The notes beneath the pieces are model-generated. The model was given only the letters and a program-made list of their open reading frames with translations. It did no database searches and was not told the origin of the DNA. This document shows, piece by piece, positions 10,852-21,618 of a DNA stretch of 64,000 nucleotides (its first letter is position 1; every line of letters begins with the position of its first letter). This stretch comes from Flammula alnicola (Eukaryota; Basidiomycota; Agaricomycetes; Agaricales; Strophariaceae), in NCBI GenBank assembly GCA_015499995.1, contig JADNRV010000207.1, forward strand, positions 1-64,000. The letters run 5' to 3'. The translations under genes and the position numbers were made by a program.

Positions 10852-11758
10852 TGATTTCTACTCAAGACTAAGTTGGTTACTGTTGGGGAGGTCACGTCGG
10901 GGTCAGTCCAACTCAGTGCACGCGTCCCCCAAGCCACGGTCTGCAGGAGTTCCACTCACAAGGCTGGAGGCAAGCAGCTTCAACGGTTGGTCACTAGTGA
11001 ACGTCAACAGTGAGAAGGTTCGAGTTGGGTTCTAGGTTGTGGTAGCTGGCAGTGGCAAATCGTCAATGTTCCAGTTCGAGTCACGATCACGTTGTGTCTC
11101 ACATTCGTCGCACATTTTCTCCCTCAGGCTTTCATCCAGGACCAATTCAGGCGCATAGTGTGCCGAAGCATGGAGCATGGAACATTGTGTACCGTGCATG
11201 GCGCATGGCGCGGGCACATAGTGCCCTGCCAGTGTGTGGTATATAGTCCTTCGTCGTGTTCCAGTCAGGTACTACGGCGGGGTCGTAATGTCTCTTATTC
11301 AGAGGTCCGATCGTGGTGAGCGAGTAGCAGATGGCGCATGATGCAATGGTCTTGCTGGATGCATGTAGACGCAATGAGAAGACTGTCTTAGGGAACTCTT
11401 GACGCGCTGACGGAGCGTTTTGCTGGGTGTTGCTCTCAATAAATGTCATTGTCATTCTGAGGTGGCTGGCCATCACCAAAGACACTTGCCCTCGTTACGA
11501 GACTCGCCATCCGGGCCTCCGCTTCCTGCTTTTAATCTTATCATCTGTGGGTCAATAGGGTCGTTTTCTAAGCAGGAGCCGAGCACTTTTTGGATATCCG
11601 ATCTGTCACCATTCTGGTCCCCTTATCCCATCTACATAGTGCAGCCCCACGACGAACGAATGATGAACTAAACGTATCGTACACTGGCCAAAATTTGTCA
11701 CATCCTTGCTGTCGTCATTAATAAGGCTACCATCTGTTTCTCCCCTCCGCCCAAAAGG
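10852..11758. other. Intergenic, no confident gene
   Basis: A minus-strand frame at 11147-11485 (with DPAVVPDWNTTKDYIPHTG) and another frame at 11032-11217 lie end to end with a shift, which could be a small spliced or broken gene. Short internal repeats of GCATGG occur near 11170-11210. Nothing here is assignable. Confidence 0.3.
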
Positions 11759-12106
11759 ATGCCTCCAATCTTAGGCAATAGAGCAATGCCAACATTGCAA
11801 CAGCTCCAGAAATTCTATACGTTATGGCCTAACGTGATCATGGATGAGGAAAGTATCGCATACCTTGATCACAAATTACAAGTAGGCGTCGGAAATAAAC
11901 ATGGCCATATCAAGATATTAGATTGTATGCACTTTGAAGGACTCGGATTTCACCGTACATCTTTCCAAAAACCTGGATTGATACTATGTATCATGGTCAC
12001 AAGAAATTATCAGGAAGATATAGATATGAATGGTGACATAGTCAGTTGTCAAACTCTAAGAATAAACCGGTTAGGAGCCGCTGACGGCTCACCACTCCAA
12101 GAATAG
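11759..12106 (+). CDS. Hypothetical 115-residue ORF
   Basis: A continuous ATG-to-TAG frame starting MPPILGNRAMPTLQQLQKFY. It has no signal peptide, membrane segment or motif that I recognise. The composition is ordinary for a protein, but the AT-rich sequence around it and the absence of introns or neighbours leave it doubtful. It may be a chance ORF or a gene remnant. Confidence 0.2.
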   Translation: MPPILGNRAMPTLQQLQKFYTLWPNVIMDEESIAYLDHKLQVGVGNKHGHIKILDCMHFEGLGFHRTSFQKPGLILCIMVTRNYQEDIDMNGDIVSCQTLRINRLGAADGSPLQE

Positions 12107-12566
12107 AACAGATTAGATACTATTGCTGTGAGGGTATGGATCACGCTACATCACAAGACACTGCTAAAAAATCTACTACTCAGACAGAATACAGGTCATG
12201 ACATCCTTCGTCATATGAAAATTGCGTAGAAAGCATAAACACCAACTGCAAGAGTAATTAGGGGTCATCGTAAGGGCTACTAGTATCAGCAGGCTCGTCA
12301 TAATTTAGAATGTGGGACCTAGACGGTGGAAAAACAATAGAAGCCGATTGAATGCCGTAGTCGAGTGTGGCAAGTTGAGGATATTATAGCAGCGGTACCT
12401 GGAATAAGCACAGCTATGCACTGCCTTCTGAAAGGGAAATAAAAATACACGTCTAGCGCATTACATGTTAGGGCCGGACAGTCTAAGAACGTTCCCGCTT
12501 AGTAGATTTTGGCACGGGGCAAAGACAACACTCACAGTGGAAGAAAATCAAATCATAAAGCAGTGT
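12107..12566. other. Intergenic
   Basis: AT-rich with no coding pattern. It probably includes the 3' UTR of the minus-strand membrane-protein gene that ends at 12567. Confidence 0.5.
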
Positions 12567-13644
12567 TTAAATCAACGAAGAGAGGGACCACACGACGTAG
12601 ACAAGCCCGAAGAGGTCCATGGTTGGAGGTGTTGCCCACCGTAAGCTGGCGCCATCGATGAGAGGAACGGCTTCGCCAATAGTGAAATTTAGACAGTTCA
12701 GAAGGTTCGTGTCCAAAGTAGTTGGCAACGGCGTATCCGGTGTGCCATCTGCTCCCAGTGCACCCGTGTCATTGTAGCCGTCCAGAGACAAGGCAACGCT
12801 GCTAGCCCTATAATATTGCACGACCTGTTCGGGTTTAGGAGCTGGCAACGAGTCGTTGTAGCTAGCGGCGACGATGGTACCGGGAGAGCTCAGATTGGAG
12901 GAGCAGTTGGCTACAATGTCGGTAATGAGTGAAGTCATGGTGGTGTTATCCGAAACTACGCGGAACGTGGTATTTTGCGTCGATGACGAGAATGCAGCTG
13001 TCATCATTATTCCACCAGGTCTGCTGCTATTATCGAAACGACCATACTACGGAAATGTCGTCAATCACCTTCAGAAATTAATGAATTCAGAGCAAGGTAC
13101 GAACCTCCGTATCGTGCAGGTATGCAGCAGTACCAATGCCGGCAGCGCCTCCCCATGCGAGAGGCCAAAAGAAGAAAGGAAAGCCGCGGCCTGCTACACC
13201 ACGACCTGCGATTCCTGGGTAACCGCTTCCATATGTCCTTCGAAAGTCGTAAATGAGCATAAAAAACTGGTAACAGGAGATGAATGAAATAAAAACGAAC
13301 TGAGTTCCGAAAACCTGAGTTCTGGTTGCTCCACCAGCCGTTCGTCCCGCAAATAGTTCACCAGACGGAATAGTCGTGACTTTGCCTCCTCCACCTCCGT
13401 ATGATGTTGCAGACTTGGAAGTGCCTGCACTGCTGACAGGACTTGACCTCGCTGTCCCGCCTGAACTGCCGCCTGAACTTCCTGAGCTGCCTGAGCTACC
13501 AGAAGACTTGCCTGAGCTACCCGAAGACTTGCCTGAGCTACCTGAAGACTTCCCACCCCCACTACTCCCACCACCTTTGCCTCCACCACCTTTTCTTCGA
13601 TATAACGTATTGTCCGAACGCTTGGAAATGAAAGGGACGAACAT
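12567..13644 (-). CDS. Gly/Ser-rich membrane protein of an Agaricomycete family
   Basis: A minus-strand gene of at least three exons, ATG 13644 to TAA 12567-12569. The N-terminus (MFVPFISKRSDNTLYRRK) leads into poly-Gly and then repeated SSGK / SSG units (about residues 20-60). After GKVTTIPSGELFAGRTAGG and TQTYGSGYPGIAGRGVAGRG comes a hydrophobic segment, FPFFFWPLAWGGAAGIG, the likely membrane span. The next exon starts at about 13038 (acceptor CGTAG before TATGGTCGTTTC). It gives a Ser/Thr/Asn-rich domain with FTIGEAVPLIDGASLRW and ends in a hydrophobic VYVVWSLSSLI. I recognise the overall pattern from mushroom genomes, where it recurs as an uncharacterised family; the function is unknown. 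A possible relative lies at 15394-15702. Confidence 0.6.
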
Positions 13645-13699
13645 GGCGGACGCAAAGAAACCTGGGAGAAAGTTAGTACCAAAGAAATTCTGGCAGACT

Positions 13700-13707
13700 T
13701 TATAGGT
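13700..13707 (-). promoter_or_regulatory. TATA-like box of the Gly/Ser-rich gene
   Basis: On the minus strand CCTATAAAGT lies about 60 bp upstream of the chosen ATG at 13644. That spacing fits a TSS about 30 bp downstream and supports this start. Confidence 0.45.
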
Positions 13708-15393
13708 CCGGACTCCCGCGGCCGTGCGTCACTGTTGGCGGTTTGAGATTAATCAACCTACCCGAAAAGGCAATTGTTCGGTTTCGTTCAGGCTGTGCAA
13801 GAGTCTTCAAAGAGTATTCAGTTGGTATTCAGTGAAAAATGTTAGACATGTGTATTTTAAATCCTCCTTAAAATGCAATGCATGTTGCTTGGCCAACGTG
13901 CGACGACATCCCTCAACCTACTTTTCTCGAACTCACCCACAAAGTTTTGCATTTCCGCATTGACATTGCGTTAACATCGCGTGATGGAAAGTACAAACTT
14001 CGAAATTACTGGGAGCCTCCAAGTCCCGACCAGTTCAAACGGATTCATGGGAATATTAGCTGGATACCTCCAAATGTACCTGGCCATTCGGTCGAACCTA
14101 AATAATGATTTCGATCTAGAGCCTGAGCGCTGAGCGCTCGATGTGATTCCCCTGAGAAACCCTCGTTTAGAGGATAGCTATCAAGGCTGAGCAGTGTAAG
14201 GCGACCGCCTATGCTATGTCTACTTCAAGGTCGGTAAGCGACTACAGTGATGTACAGACATACATGTCGGGATATTAGTTATGGAGGACCGGTGTACCAT
14301 GCGCCCAAAAATCCGAGTCGCAAGGAATCACATTTGGCACTACATATTTTTATTTGCATGTGAAAGGCGATGCCATGAGCTCCCGAAGAGCTTTCAACTC
14401 GTCACGCCGGTGGAAGCGTAATTTTCATCTCCCAAATCTTTTAAAGATTTCATTGTGTTCAAATTTCTGGCGTTCTCCCAACAGTGTGGCCGCACATCCT
14501 CTTCCAGATGCTAAGGCAAATATTATTGGACGATGTCGGGAGGTACACTTATACTCTCCGAGAATTAGGAAATTAAGTTGGAAAGACCATGGGTAAAAAT
14601 GTACAAGAACTCTTCACAGTATCGCATGGAAGATTCGCACATGACCCATGGTCTTCTGGTCTTCCGGTTCCAAAAGAGGATAAAACTACCAAAGAAGGAA
14701 TGAGGTTGATCAGGTCCTTGTGCTTCGGACTCCAGGGACCTTAAACCTGTGCTCAAGACCTCGAGATTCCATGAGCGACGCACAGCCTCGCTTCATGCCC
14801 ATGGAGCTCTACATAGAGGGCTCCAAGCTTCAATGCCGGTATCTCTAAGTTATCGGCATCTACTGCACAAGTAGAGGCGTATATGGATCCCATCTGCTTC
14901 CCTAACCCATTTATACTTCGGCCTCACAAATAATTTCGGGGTCTTTCCCTTTAGTAAAAAGTTTAGACTTTATGAAGAGTGCTGCAGTGCAGATTATTAA
15001 TATTTACTACTTAGTAGTTTGAGGCAGTGCTTCAAGTTGAATCATGAGATTCAAATATACCAATGAGGAAGTCTGAGATACTGTCGATTAATATTGTTAT
15101 TACTCTCTGAGTAATGCCGAGTGGGTATGGTGCACAAATAGAGTATATCCTAGTTGTAGAACAAAACAGCCGAGAGAGAGAGAGATGTCAGAAATACAAT
15201 CAATGAGTATAAAGGTACCTGAAAACGTGAGGCTCTAAATGAGTATTCATTAAGCACCAGATAACTCACTGGAGAAACATTAGGGCCTGAGGTTTCGTGC
15301 GTCAACTGATGACCGCGTCGTTGTAGCGTCGAAGTTGAAAGGCATATTGCGTGCCATTGCAACAGGAGCTAGCGTCCTACGCTATCGGAGCAA
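13708..15393. other. Intergenic, gene-poor
   Basis: Several short open frames (for example 13878-14105 on the plus strand) show no motif. The G+C content is low and stop codons are frequent. No inverted repeat or RNA gene was noticed. Confidence 0.45.
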
Positions 15394-15702
15394 CTAGAAC
15401 CCAGAGAGTCGACTCTCGGCAGCTAAGAAGTCATCGTCAGTGCCAGAAGGAACAGGATAATCCTGTGTCCGCATCTGGTGCAAAGTAACCAAATTGTTAT
15501 ACTCGGCCGCGCCTAGCATTAAAGCAATGCTACTCAGGTGGTAGTACTGCACGAGCTCCACGGCAAGGGATAATGTAGACGTAGAAGTGTCGGAAGCTAT
15601 TTCCACTTCCAAATAGCTGAACGTTTGCCGTTCGGCCCATAGACAAAACACAGGGATCTGAGTACCATCCGATGACAAAAATAATCCAACGACAGTCAAC
15701 AT
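15394..15702 (-). pseudogene. Possible decayed relative of the Gly/Ser-rich membrane protein
   Basis: A minus-strand frame contains ELVQYYHLSSIALMLGAAEY, then DYPVPSGTDDDFLA. This lines up with EQVVQYYRASSVALSLDGYN and TPLPTTLDTNLLNC in the intact gene at 12567-13644, the same strand, 2 kb away. The glycine-rich N-terminus and the FPFFFWPLAWGG segment are not seen nearby, and the frame stops just after the matching part. It is probably a partial duplicate that has decayed, though a divergent active gene with unrecognised exons is possible. Confidence 0.3.
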
Positions 15703-16616
15703 AGGAACTCCAGGTATACCGAAATTATTTGCTGCATCATAGTGAGGAAATCAAGGAATAGTCAAGAACTGGTATGTACCTAAGGCATACCGTCTATAAA
15801 AGGCTGGACGTTGAGACTCGCTTTTCGTCCCTCAACCTGTCTGTGCCTCCAGCAAACAAGCTGCTAGATGGGATAATCTTGGACGATCCACCGGCTGAGA
15901 CTTATGATCTTGCAGAGCCAGAGCTGAAATGGACATCCCTAGACTTTCCAGCATTGAGCTCGAGGAAACGTTAAATGGTACCATCGGCCTTCGTTCCGTT
16001 CCACGGTTGGTACTCCCGACGTTTCCCCTATCGCCTTGATTTTGGAGCCGCATTATATATAGTAGGCCGATAGCATCTTTACGTACTCTGGGCTAGCTTG
16101 CGTCGCCTCGCTTGAAGAGCAAAGGCAGTGCACACGGATGTCAAATTTTGTCAATGACTCAGACTGACAAAGCGGATAAACCAGTAATTGGCCCTTCTGG
16201 TCACATGGCGGCGAGTGCTTCCAGTTTTCGAGTATAACAGCATTTCAAGTACATTTTTGAGCCCGACTTGAATTATTCGCTTATGCGAGATATTTCTTTC
16301 CATTAGAGTAGATTTTGAGTATTCACGATAAAAATCACACGACGGAGCATTTCGGGAAAAGAAGTTTGATTGAGGAGCAAGAACAAAAGAACTAGACTGG
16401 CATCAGGAATTAATCCGAATTCAATGACGTCAATAGTACCGAAGCGAATCGTACCGGAGTAATGTTAGGGAAGGGAGGAGCAAAGCCAGACTGAGAAAGT
16501 TAATGACCCGACACACGTAGCACAGCAGAAGCAGACTAAAAGTTATGGGCGAGAGCGACAGATAGCAAGCAAAGCAGAGACCAGGCTGATGGCAACAGAG
16601 GACACATAGGCAGCAA
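15703..16616. other. Intergenic
   Basis: No coding evidence I trust. The small plus and minus frames at 15774-16053 lack recognisable features. Confidence 0.4.
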
Positions 16617-17746
16617 TCAAGATGCTTGCAATAACAGTTCCTCGAGGATTTTCTTCGTCGAATTTGGCGTTTGTTTAGAGTCCTTTTCGAGTTGTTTATC
16701 GAGCTTGACTATAGTACGTTCGACTTGCGCCGGAGTATCTTTGACCGTTTCTAGTATTGGTGTCACTGGATAGTGTGAAGATGATTTTTGAAAGCTTCAG
16801 GATACGCGAATGGGCTCAAAAATATACCTATCTCGTCTATAGATGCCTTGAGGGTGACCCAGAGCTTGTCGCGGAATGCGTATTCTTCTTTGAGCTCCTC
16901 TAATAAAGCTTCGATTGTCCTCTTTTTGATTGATTAGCTTCGCGTTTGGAGCGCATATATTTAAATAACACTTACTTGCGTGGCTTGATAAGTCTCTCTG
17001 AGATCAGCTTGTTCCGCATACAAGGTCGCTTCTATGCCCGTAGAGGCCATTTTGAAAAGGTGAATACCTCTACCATAATATGCGTCCACGTTGTCGTCAA
17101 GGAGTTTATACAAGTTTTTGACATGTTTATGCGTGCCGACCAGAGTTTGTGCGATTTGTTTCTTGATGTGTGTGCCTTGCTCCGTGAAAGGTACTTGCAA
17201 GGATTCGACCAACTTGTCCAGTTCATCGTCTTCGGTCTCTTGTAATCTTGCGGAACTTCAGGAAGCGATGCCAAAGAGAATATATACGTACAACTTACCC
17301 ATCGTCCATTAGCTCTGATAGGAGGGTTGCTTCTTCTTCCCAATAAAAGGCAGAGTCGTCCGAGGCTGGGTCGCCATCACCGACATCAGAATCACGGTTC
17401 ACAAAGGTCTCATCGTTGAGAGTGTCGTTGTAGTCATGCGCGAGATGTCTTCGGCCGCTATCACGTCTGATATTTGGACGTGGAGCATGTGCTTTTGGTG
17501 AGTGTGTGAATGTGGTTGGAGGACGCGACGAAGAGCGTCTTTTGAGATATGGGGCTATACTCTCGGTGTCAGCACGCGTCAAAGAAGACTTAGGATGCCC
17601 AGAACGAGCTTAACATGATTTTTGAGCAAGGATATGTCTGCGATTGTGATGGTGCGAGGGGTTCCGGTCCATGGTGGTGCGGAACAAGCGGTGGGTTGAA
17701 ACTCCGCTGATTTCGCGCTGGTGTGATTCGTTGGGAATGCAGCCAT
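16617..17746 (-). CDS. Unrecognised helical / coiled-coil protein
   Basis: A minus-strand gene with stop TGA at 16617-16619; the likely start is ATG 17746 (MAAFPTNHTSAKSAEF). The N-terminal third is disordered, with a Ser/Arg/Pro-rich SPKAHAPRPN region, then an acidic patch (DGDPASDDSAFYWEEEATLLSELMDDG). The rest is helical: TEDDELDKLVESLQVPF, a middle helix with HKHVKNLYKLLDDNVDAYYG, and the C-terminal VERTIVKLDKQLEKDS. The join between the first exon and the frame starting GHPKSSLTRADTES near 17590 is not clear: the two frames differ and no ideal intron is visible, so the N-terminus could be wrong. I see no catalytic motif. A role in a structural complex such as a kinetochore or meiotic assembly is possible but unproven. 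Confidence 0.5.
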
Positions 17747-17909
17747 TCTGAACCTCCCGACCCTGTCGCTGCCTTTCTTTCCCTCCCAAGGCCGTCGTTC
17801 GCTTTCTCCCCTCTCGCCATCCTCCCTTCTCTTTTCCCGCTGTTTTAGCCACCGTGGCCGGCGTTTTCGTTCCACTTCCGCCTGTACCCGAAAAAGCATA
17901 TAAACAGTC

Positions 17910-18353
17910 ATGAATTCGCGTCCGCACAAAGTCAGCTAATTCAGTTCAAATGGGCCTTTTCATATCATGAGGCTAATGTCCATGACAGCAATCCATGTCG
18001 GAGCTCAAGCTCAGACGATTGACGGAGCACAATCAGCGGTTACGAGAGGACCTGGCCAGACCAAGGGTCCGTGTCAGCGAGGCCAGTGCGAGGTACGTTT
18101 CATTCTTTCTTTGTGAGGTAATCGAGAATTAATTATGCCGTTCAGCTTGATTCGTTACTGCAAAACCACCAAAGATCATCTCGTGCGTTACTTTTCGATT
18201 ACGACGCGACCCCTGTTCCCTTGTCTCAATTCCCGAGGCCTTTACTGACACGTCTCTCTACTTCTACAGATACCATCTGTATGGGGCCCTGTGACAAAGG
18301 GTGAAGACCCCTACGCGCCCCCAGCGCAGGGATGTAATTGCGTGATCATGTAA
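17910..18353 (+). CDS. G-protein gamma subunit, copy 1 (CaaX end CVIM)
   Basis: Exons 17910..17930, 17989..18092, 18146..18182 and 18270..18353. The core [20 protein letters not shown] followed by [11 protein letters not shown] and [12 protein letters not shown] is the fungal G-gamma (Ste18/GpgA) signature: a short coiled coil that binds G-beta. The C-terminus GCNCVIM is a CaaX box for farnesylation, with a nearby Cys that may be palmitoylated, so the protein should sit at the plasma membrane. It acts in pheromone or nutrient signalling. The first exon (MNSRPHK) is inferred because QSM before ELKLRR is conserved in copy 2 and a CTAAT branch point precedes the CAG at 17988. A TATA-like CATATAAA at 17897-17904 is very close to that ATG, so the alternative start at 17995 remains possible. 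Confidence 0.85.
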
Positions 18354-19121
18354 TTCTCGGGGTACTTTGTGTGCCCGCTCTTGAAAATCGTCGGTTCGTG
18401 GTGTGAATCTGAAGGATGATAGGAGGCCTCCGACCCTCGGAAATGAGGAACGTCTCTTTCTTCTTGGTGTGTTGTCGGCGTCCTCATTCTTTGTTGTGAC
18501 GACATTCCGACCGAGTTAGATGCATATACCGTTCTCTGTCCGATACCACATTCCTTTACAACTGCTCTTCTTGTCTTCCTAATCACTTGGATGATTTCGC
18601 TATACACCCCGGAGGCATCGTTTCAAATTTTATCCATGCTATCATATTCTACCCACAGACTTTGCTGCTTTTTCGCTTGCAACCCGCTAGGTCTACTACT
18701 ATACCAATACCACCTACCTTAGTTTTCCCGTGCCTTTTCTAATGGTAGACTGCTGTATTTATTTACGCCCAAACCCGGCACGCGGATTTTACATACGCAA
18801 CATTTTGTGCCGTCTGATGAGTCTGATTGGGATTCCTGTTTTCGGCCGGCCATTCACATGGCTCAAAACCCTGAACGACAAGTAAGTACAGCCGCAGAAT
18901 AATCAGAATCCGATTATAACCACAACCACCAACTCCACGCCCTTCTCCAGCCCAGCAGCCAAACACCCACAGCAACCTCCGTATCTTTCCTTGCCTCTAC
19001 TTTGTCCACCACATCCAAAATCATCTGTTTCGTAGGTCGATCGTCCCCTAATACCGTCACTATATCAGCAACTAGAGTTTAACCGTTTCCCATGCACTAG
19101 TGATCACACGAAAAAATCACC
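18354..19121. other. Spacer between tandem G-gamma genes
   Basis: Contains the 3' UTR of copy 1 and the promoter of copy 2. No further gene was seen. The C/T-rich stretch at 18900-19020 is typical of a fungal promoter. Confidence 0.5.
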
Positions 19122-19493
19122 ATGAGCTCTCGAACAGGCGGTCGACAGTCCATGTCAGAGCTGAAGCTCAGGCGTCTGATAGAACACAACCAACGACTGA
19201 GAGAAGATCTTGCACGACCGAGAGTGAGAGTCAGTGAAGCCAGCGCTAGGTAAGTTGCACGGTGTCGCCCGAGCGCAGCTGATTCAGCGTCTCTCGCTCC
19301 TCCAGTCTCATTCGGTACTGCAAAACCACAAAGGACCACCTCGTCCGTAGCGATTCCCTCATGTCTCACCCCTGCTTGGTTGCTGATGTGCATTGGCGCT
19401 CACGTACAGGTACCGTCCGTCTGGGGGCCAGTCGGACGAGCAGAGGATCCATACGGCCAACAAACCACAGGAAAATGCTGCACCGTCCAGTGA
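19122..19493 (+). CDS. G-protein gamma subunit, copy 2 (CaaX end CTVQ)
   Basis: Exons 19122..19249, 19306..19342 and 19410..19493. The protein begins [19 protein letters not shown] and shares almost its whole core with copy 1, including the two intron positions after SEAS(A) and KDHL. The tails differ: copy 1 has [19 protein letters not shown], while this copy has [19 protein letters not shown]. The CC pair before TVQ is the arrangement usual in filamentous fungi, with the first Cys a likely palmitoylation site and the second prenylated. Gln at the last position favours farnesylation. Both copies look intact, so the organism may make two gamma subunits with the same G-beta surface but different lipid tails. 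Confidence 0.87.
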
Positions 19494-19979
19494 CCGTTCC
19501 CTCCGCCTACCTGTATATATCACCCATCCTGCTCCCAGGATACTCCTTCCGAGCTCCCAACCTCGGAGTGACCCCATACCACGGAACGGACCTGTAGATG
19601 GTCTCGCAGCCAAACCACCTCGATTTGCTATCGCCTCATACTCACACAGCACCTGTACACTATCAGTCGCACCATTTCTCTCCTTACTTCCCTCCGTCTT
19701 TGCTCTTCTCGTCCTTTCCTTTTTATGCCTTCTCTCACGGGGTTTTGCTCTTTTATGCCATTATTTCTATTTCTTTTTTTGACATGCCTTCCGTTTGGTC
19801 ACTGGAATCAAACAACACTGGTGGAATATGGACGGCACGCTTATTTTTTATGCCTGGTTTTTGTAGCAGTACCTCATATTTATGATCCAAGAAAAAGCTG
19901 TTTTCTCTTATGATATCTTGCCGCCTCTTGAGGCTTGATACGACATATAACATGAGATGTAAATATGGCATATATCGAG
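19494..19979. other. Intergenic, convergent 3' ends
   Basis: Pyrimidine-rich 3' region of G-gamma copy 2 followed by the 3' UTR of the thioredoxin gene. No gene was seen. Confidence 0.5.
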
Positions 19980-20631
19980 TTACAGTCCACTCAGGAACTT
20001 TTGTACACCAGCCTCAGGAAGTGCTCCGACAAATTGTGATATAGGAGCCCCGTCGCGGAACGCAACGACAGTGGGCAATGCGCGGACCTAAGGTATATGT
20101 CAGAACACATTCAGGCTTAATAAATTCCGTAAAGCGGTCATGCTGACCTTGTACGTTGCGCCCAAAGCTTGGCCATCATCGCTGTCTGTGTCGACTTTAA
20201 CCAAATCGAATGGGAGGCCCGAACCCGATTTATTGGGGTCGCTCGTTAGCTTCTCGATAACGGGCGAGAGCTGGTGGCATGGTCCACACCAACTGTAAGA
20301 AAAAAATGATGAACTGTGCGTAATTTGTCCGAGAAGGCCCGAGACGTACTCTGCGTAGAAATCGACCACAGTGATTCTGTCTTTGGCACTTATTGCCTCG
20401 GTGAATGTCTATAGGTATCCAAACGACTTGATTTTAATATGATCAACTCCCGAGTTCATAAGATATCATCGACAAAGGTAGACCCACCTTTTGGTCGGCT
20501 TTAGCATACAAGACCGCCCGGGATGGTGAAGCATGGAAAGCGCGGCGGCCCCCAGTAGAGACACTGCATCGCATGGACACATTTGATGCCATGGACGACT
20601 TCAGGCAGCGATATCCCAAGTTGAGCGACAT
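19980..20631 (-). CDS. Thioredoxin, mitochondrial type
   Basis: A minus-strand gene of about four exons; stop TAA at 19980-19982. The first exon (from ATG 20631, or the in-frame ATG 20592) has a basic, Ser/Ala-rich leader, MRCSVSTGGRRAFHASPSRA, that looks like a mitochondrial targeting peptide. Then comes TFTEAISAKDRITVVDFYAE, the active site WCGPCHQLSPVIEKL, the loop FDLVKVDTDSDDGQALGATYKV and the last exon RALPTVVAFRDGAP...FVGALPEAGVQKFL. The CGPC redox pair, the cis-Pro in ALPTVVAF and the Gly near the end are all present. It reduces protein disulfides using thioredoxin reductase. The leader indicates mitochondria, which is an inference from composition. Confidence 0.85.
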
Positions 20632-21618
20632 TTTGATTGTATAGGCTGGGTTGTACCGAATAGCGACGCCAGAGGAATGTCAAACAGATATGTAGACGCT
20701 GAAGGAGTCTGTAACGGTGTATGCTCAGCATTTCGGTTCGGATTCGTCATGCGTTTTCGTGATTGGTCGGGACTTGCCGGACCGCCTTGCTCTGGAAGAA
20801 AATGACTCCCCGAGTACCCCTTCAACGATTCCACGCGTCCATACTGCAACATCTTTTAAAAAATCATGTCTGTGTTATGCCCTGCGAAAATCCATCACCT
20901 TCAACCTTGAACTGGGATATGCTACGGTCTGTCATGGGTCATTTTTCTTGTTGGATAGTTTTCAATGGTCTATTTTTAGCTCTCCCTGTTGCAATCAACA
21001 TCCAACTGAATTCAAGACATTTACCTGTTCCTTGGGTTTATCTCATCAATGGATGGATTGATTATGAAGATCATCGATAGTTTCAGCATGTGCAATGCCC
21101 GACAGTCAAACAGCCCCACCGATTCCCGAAACAACCATCTCTTTCATTTCCTACACATACATATGCATCTAGACTCACCAAGGAGACGACCGGCCCACTC
21201 TCAATCCCTGAAGAATGTTCGGATGCAAAATTTTATGCTCCTTGAGGCTGCTGCGAATTCTGGAATATCCAATCGGACCAATCACCAGTGCACGTTGTCA
21301 CATCGTCTCCGCAAAAGACCCTCAAATCCAAAAATATACCACCTTGTTGTTATAGAGATGATCTCGGAAATGATCGTAATACATTGTCAACAGTACATAA
21401 GGCGCAAATCAGTGGCTCGCTGTCAACCCAACAGCGTTTTTCTCCCACCAAGTAGCCCAGTGTGAGTATAAATTCTCCCTATGGACCTCCGAGTTGCAAG
21501 CGCTCATCTATTTTTCTCTCTCTGCAGGCTCTTTAATTTTTCGTTTATTCGTTCTTGCTTTGGACAAGACTATACCTCTACGACACTCGACTCAGCCCAG
21601 AACAACCTCTTAGCCAAA
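20632..21618. other. Divergent intergenic region
   Basis: Promoter region shared by the thioredoxin and cupredoxin genes. Plus-strand open frames (20717-21061, 21049-21465) show no domain. No repeat was found. Confidence 0.5.

Noticed and set aside
13376..13705. Plus-strand proline/leucine-rich ORF (PELPELPEDLPELPED repeats)
   Set aside because: It is the antisense shadow of the SSGKSSG repeats in the minus-strand gene, which has supported exons and a TATA box.
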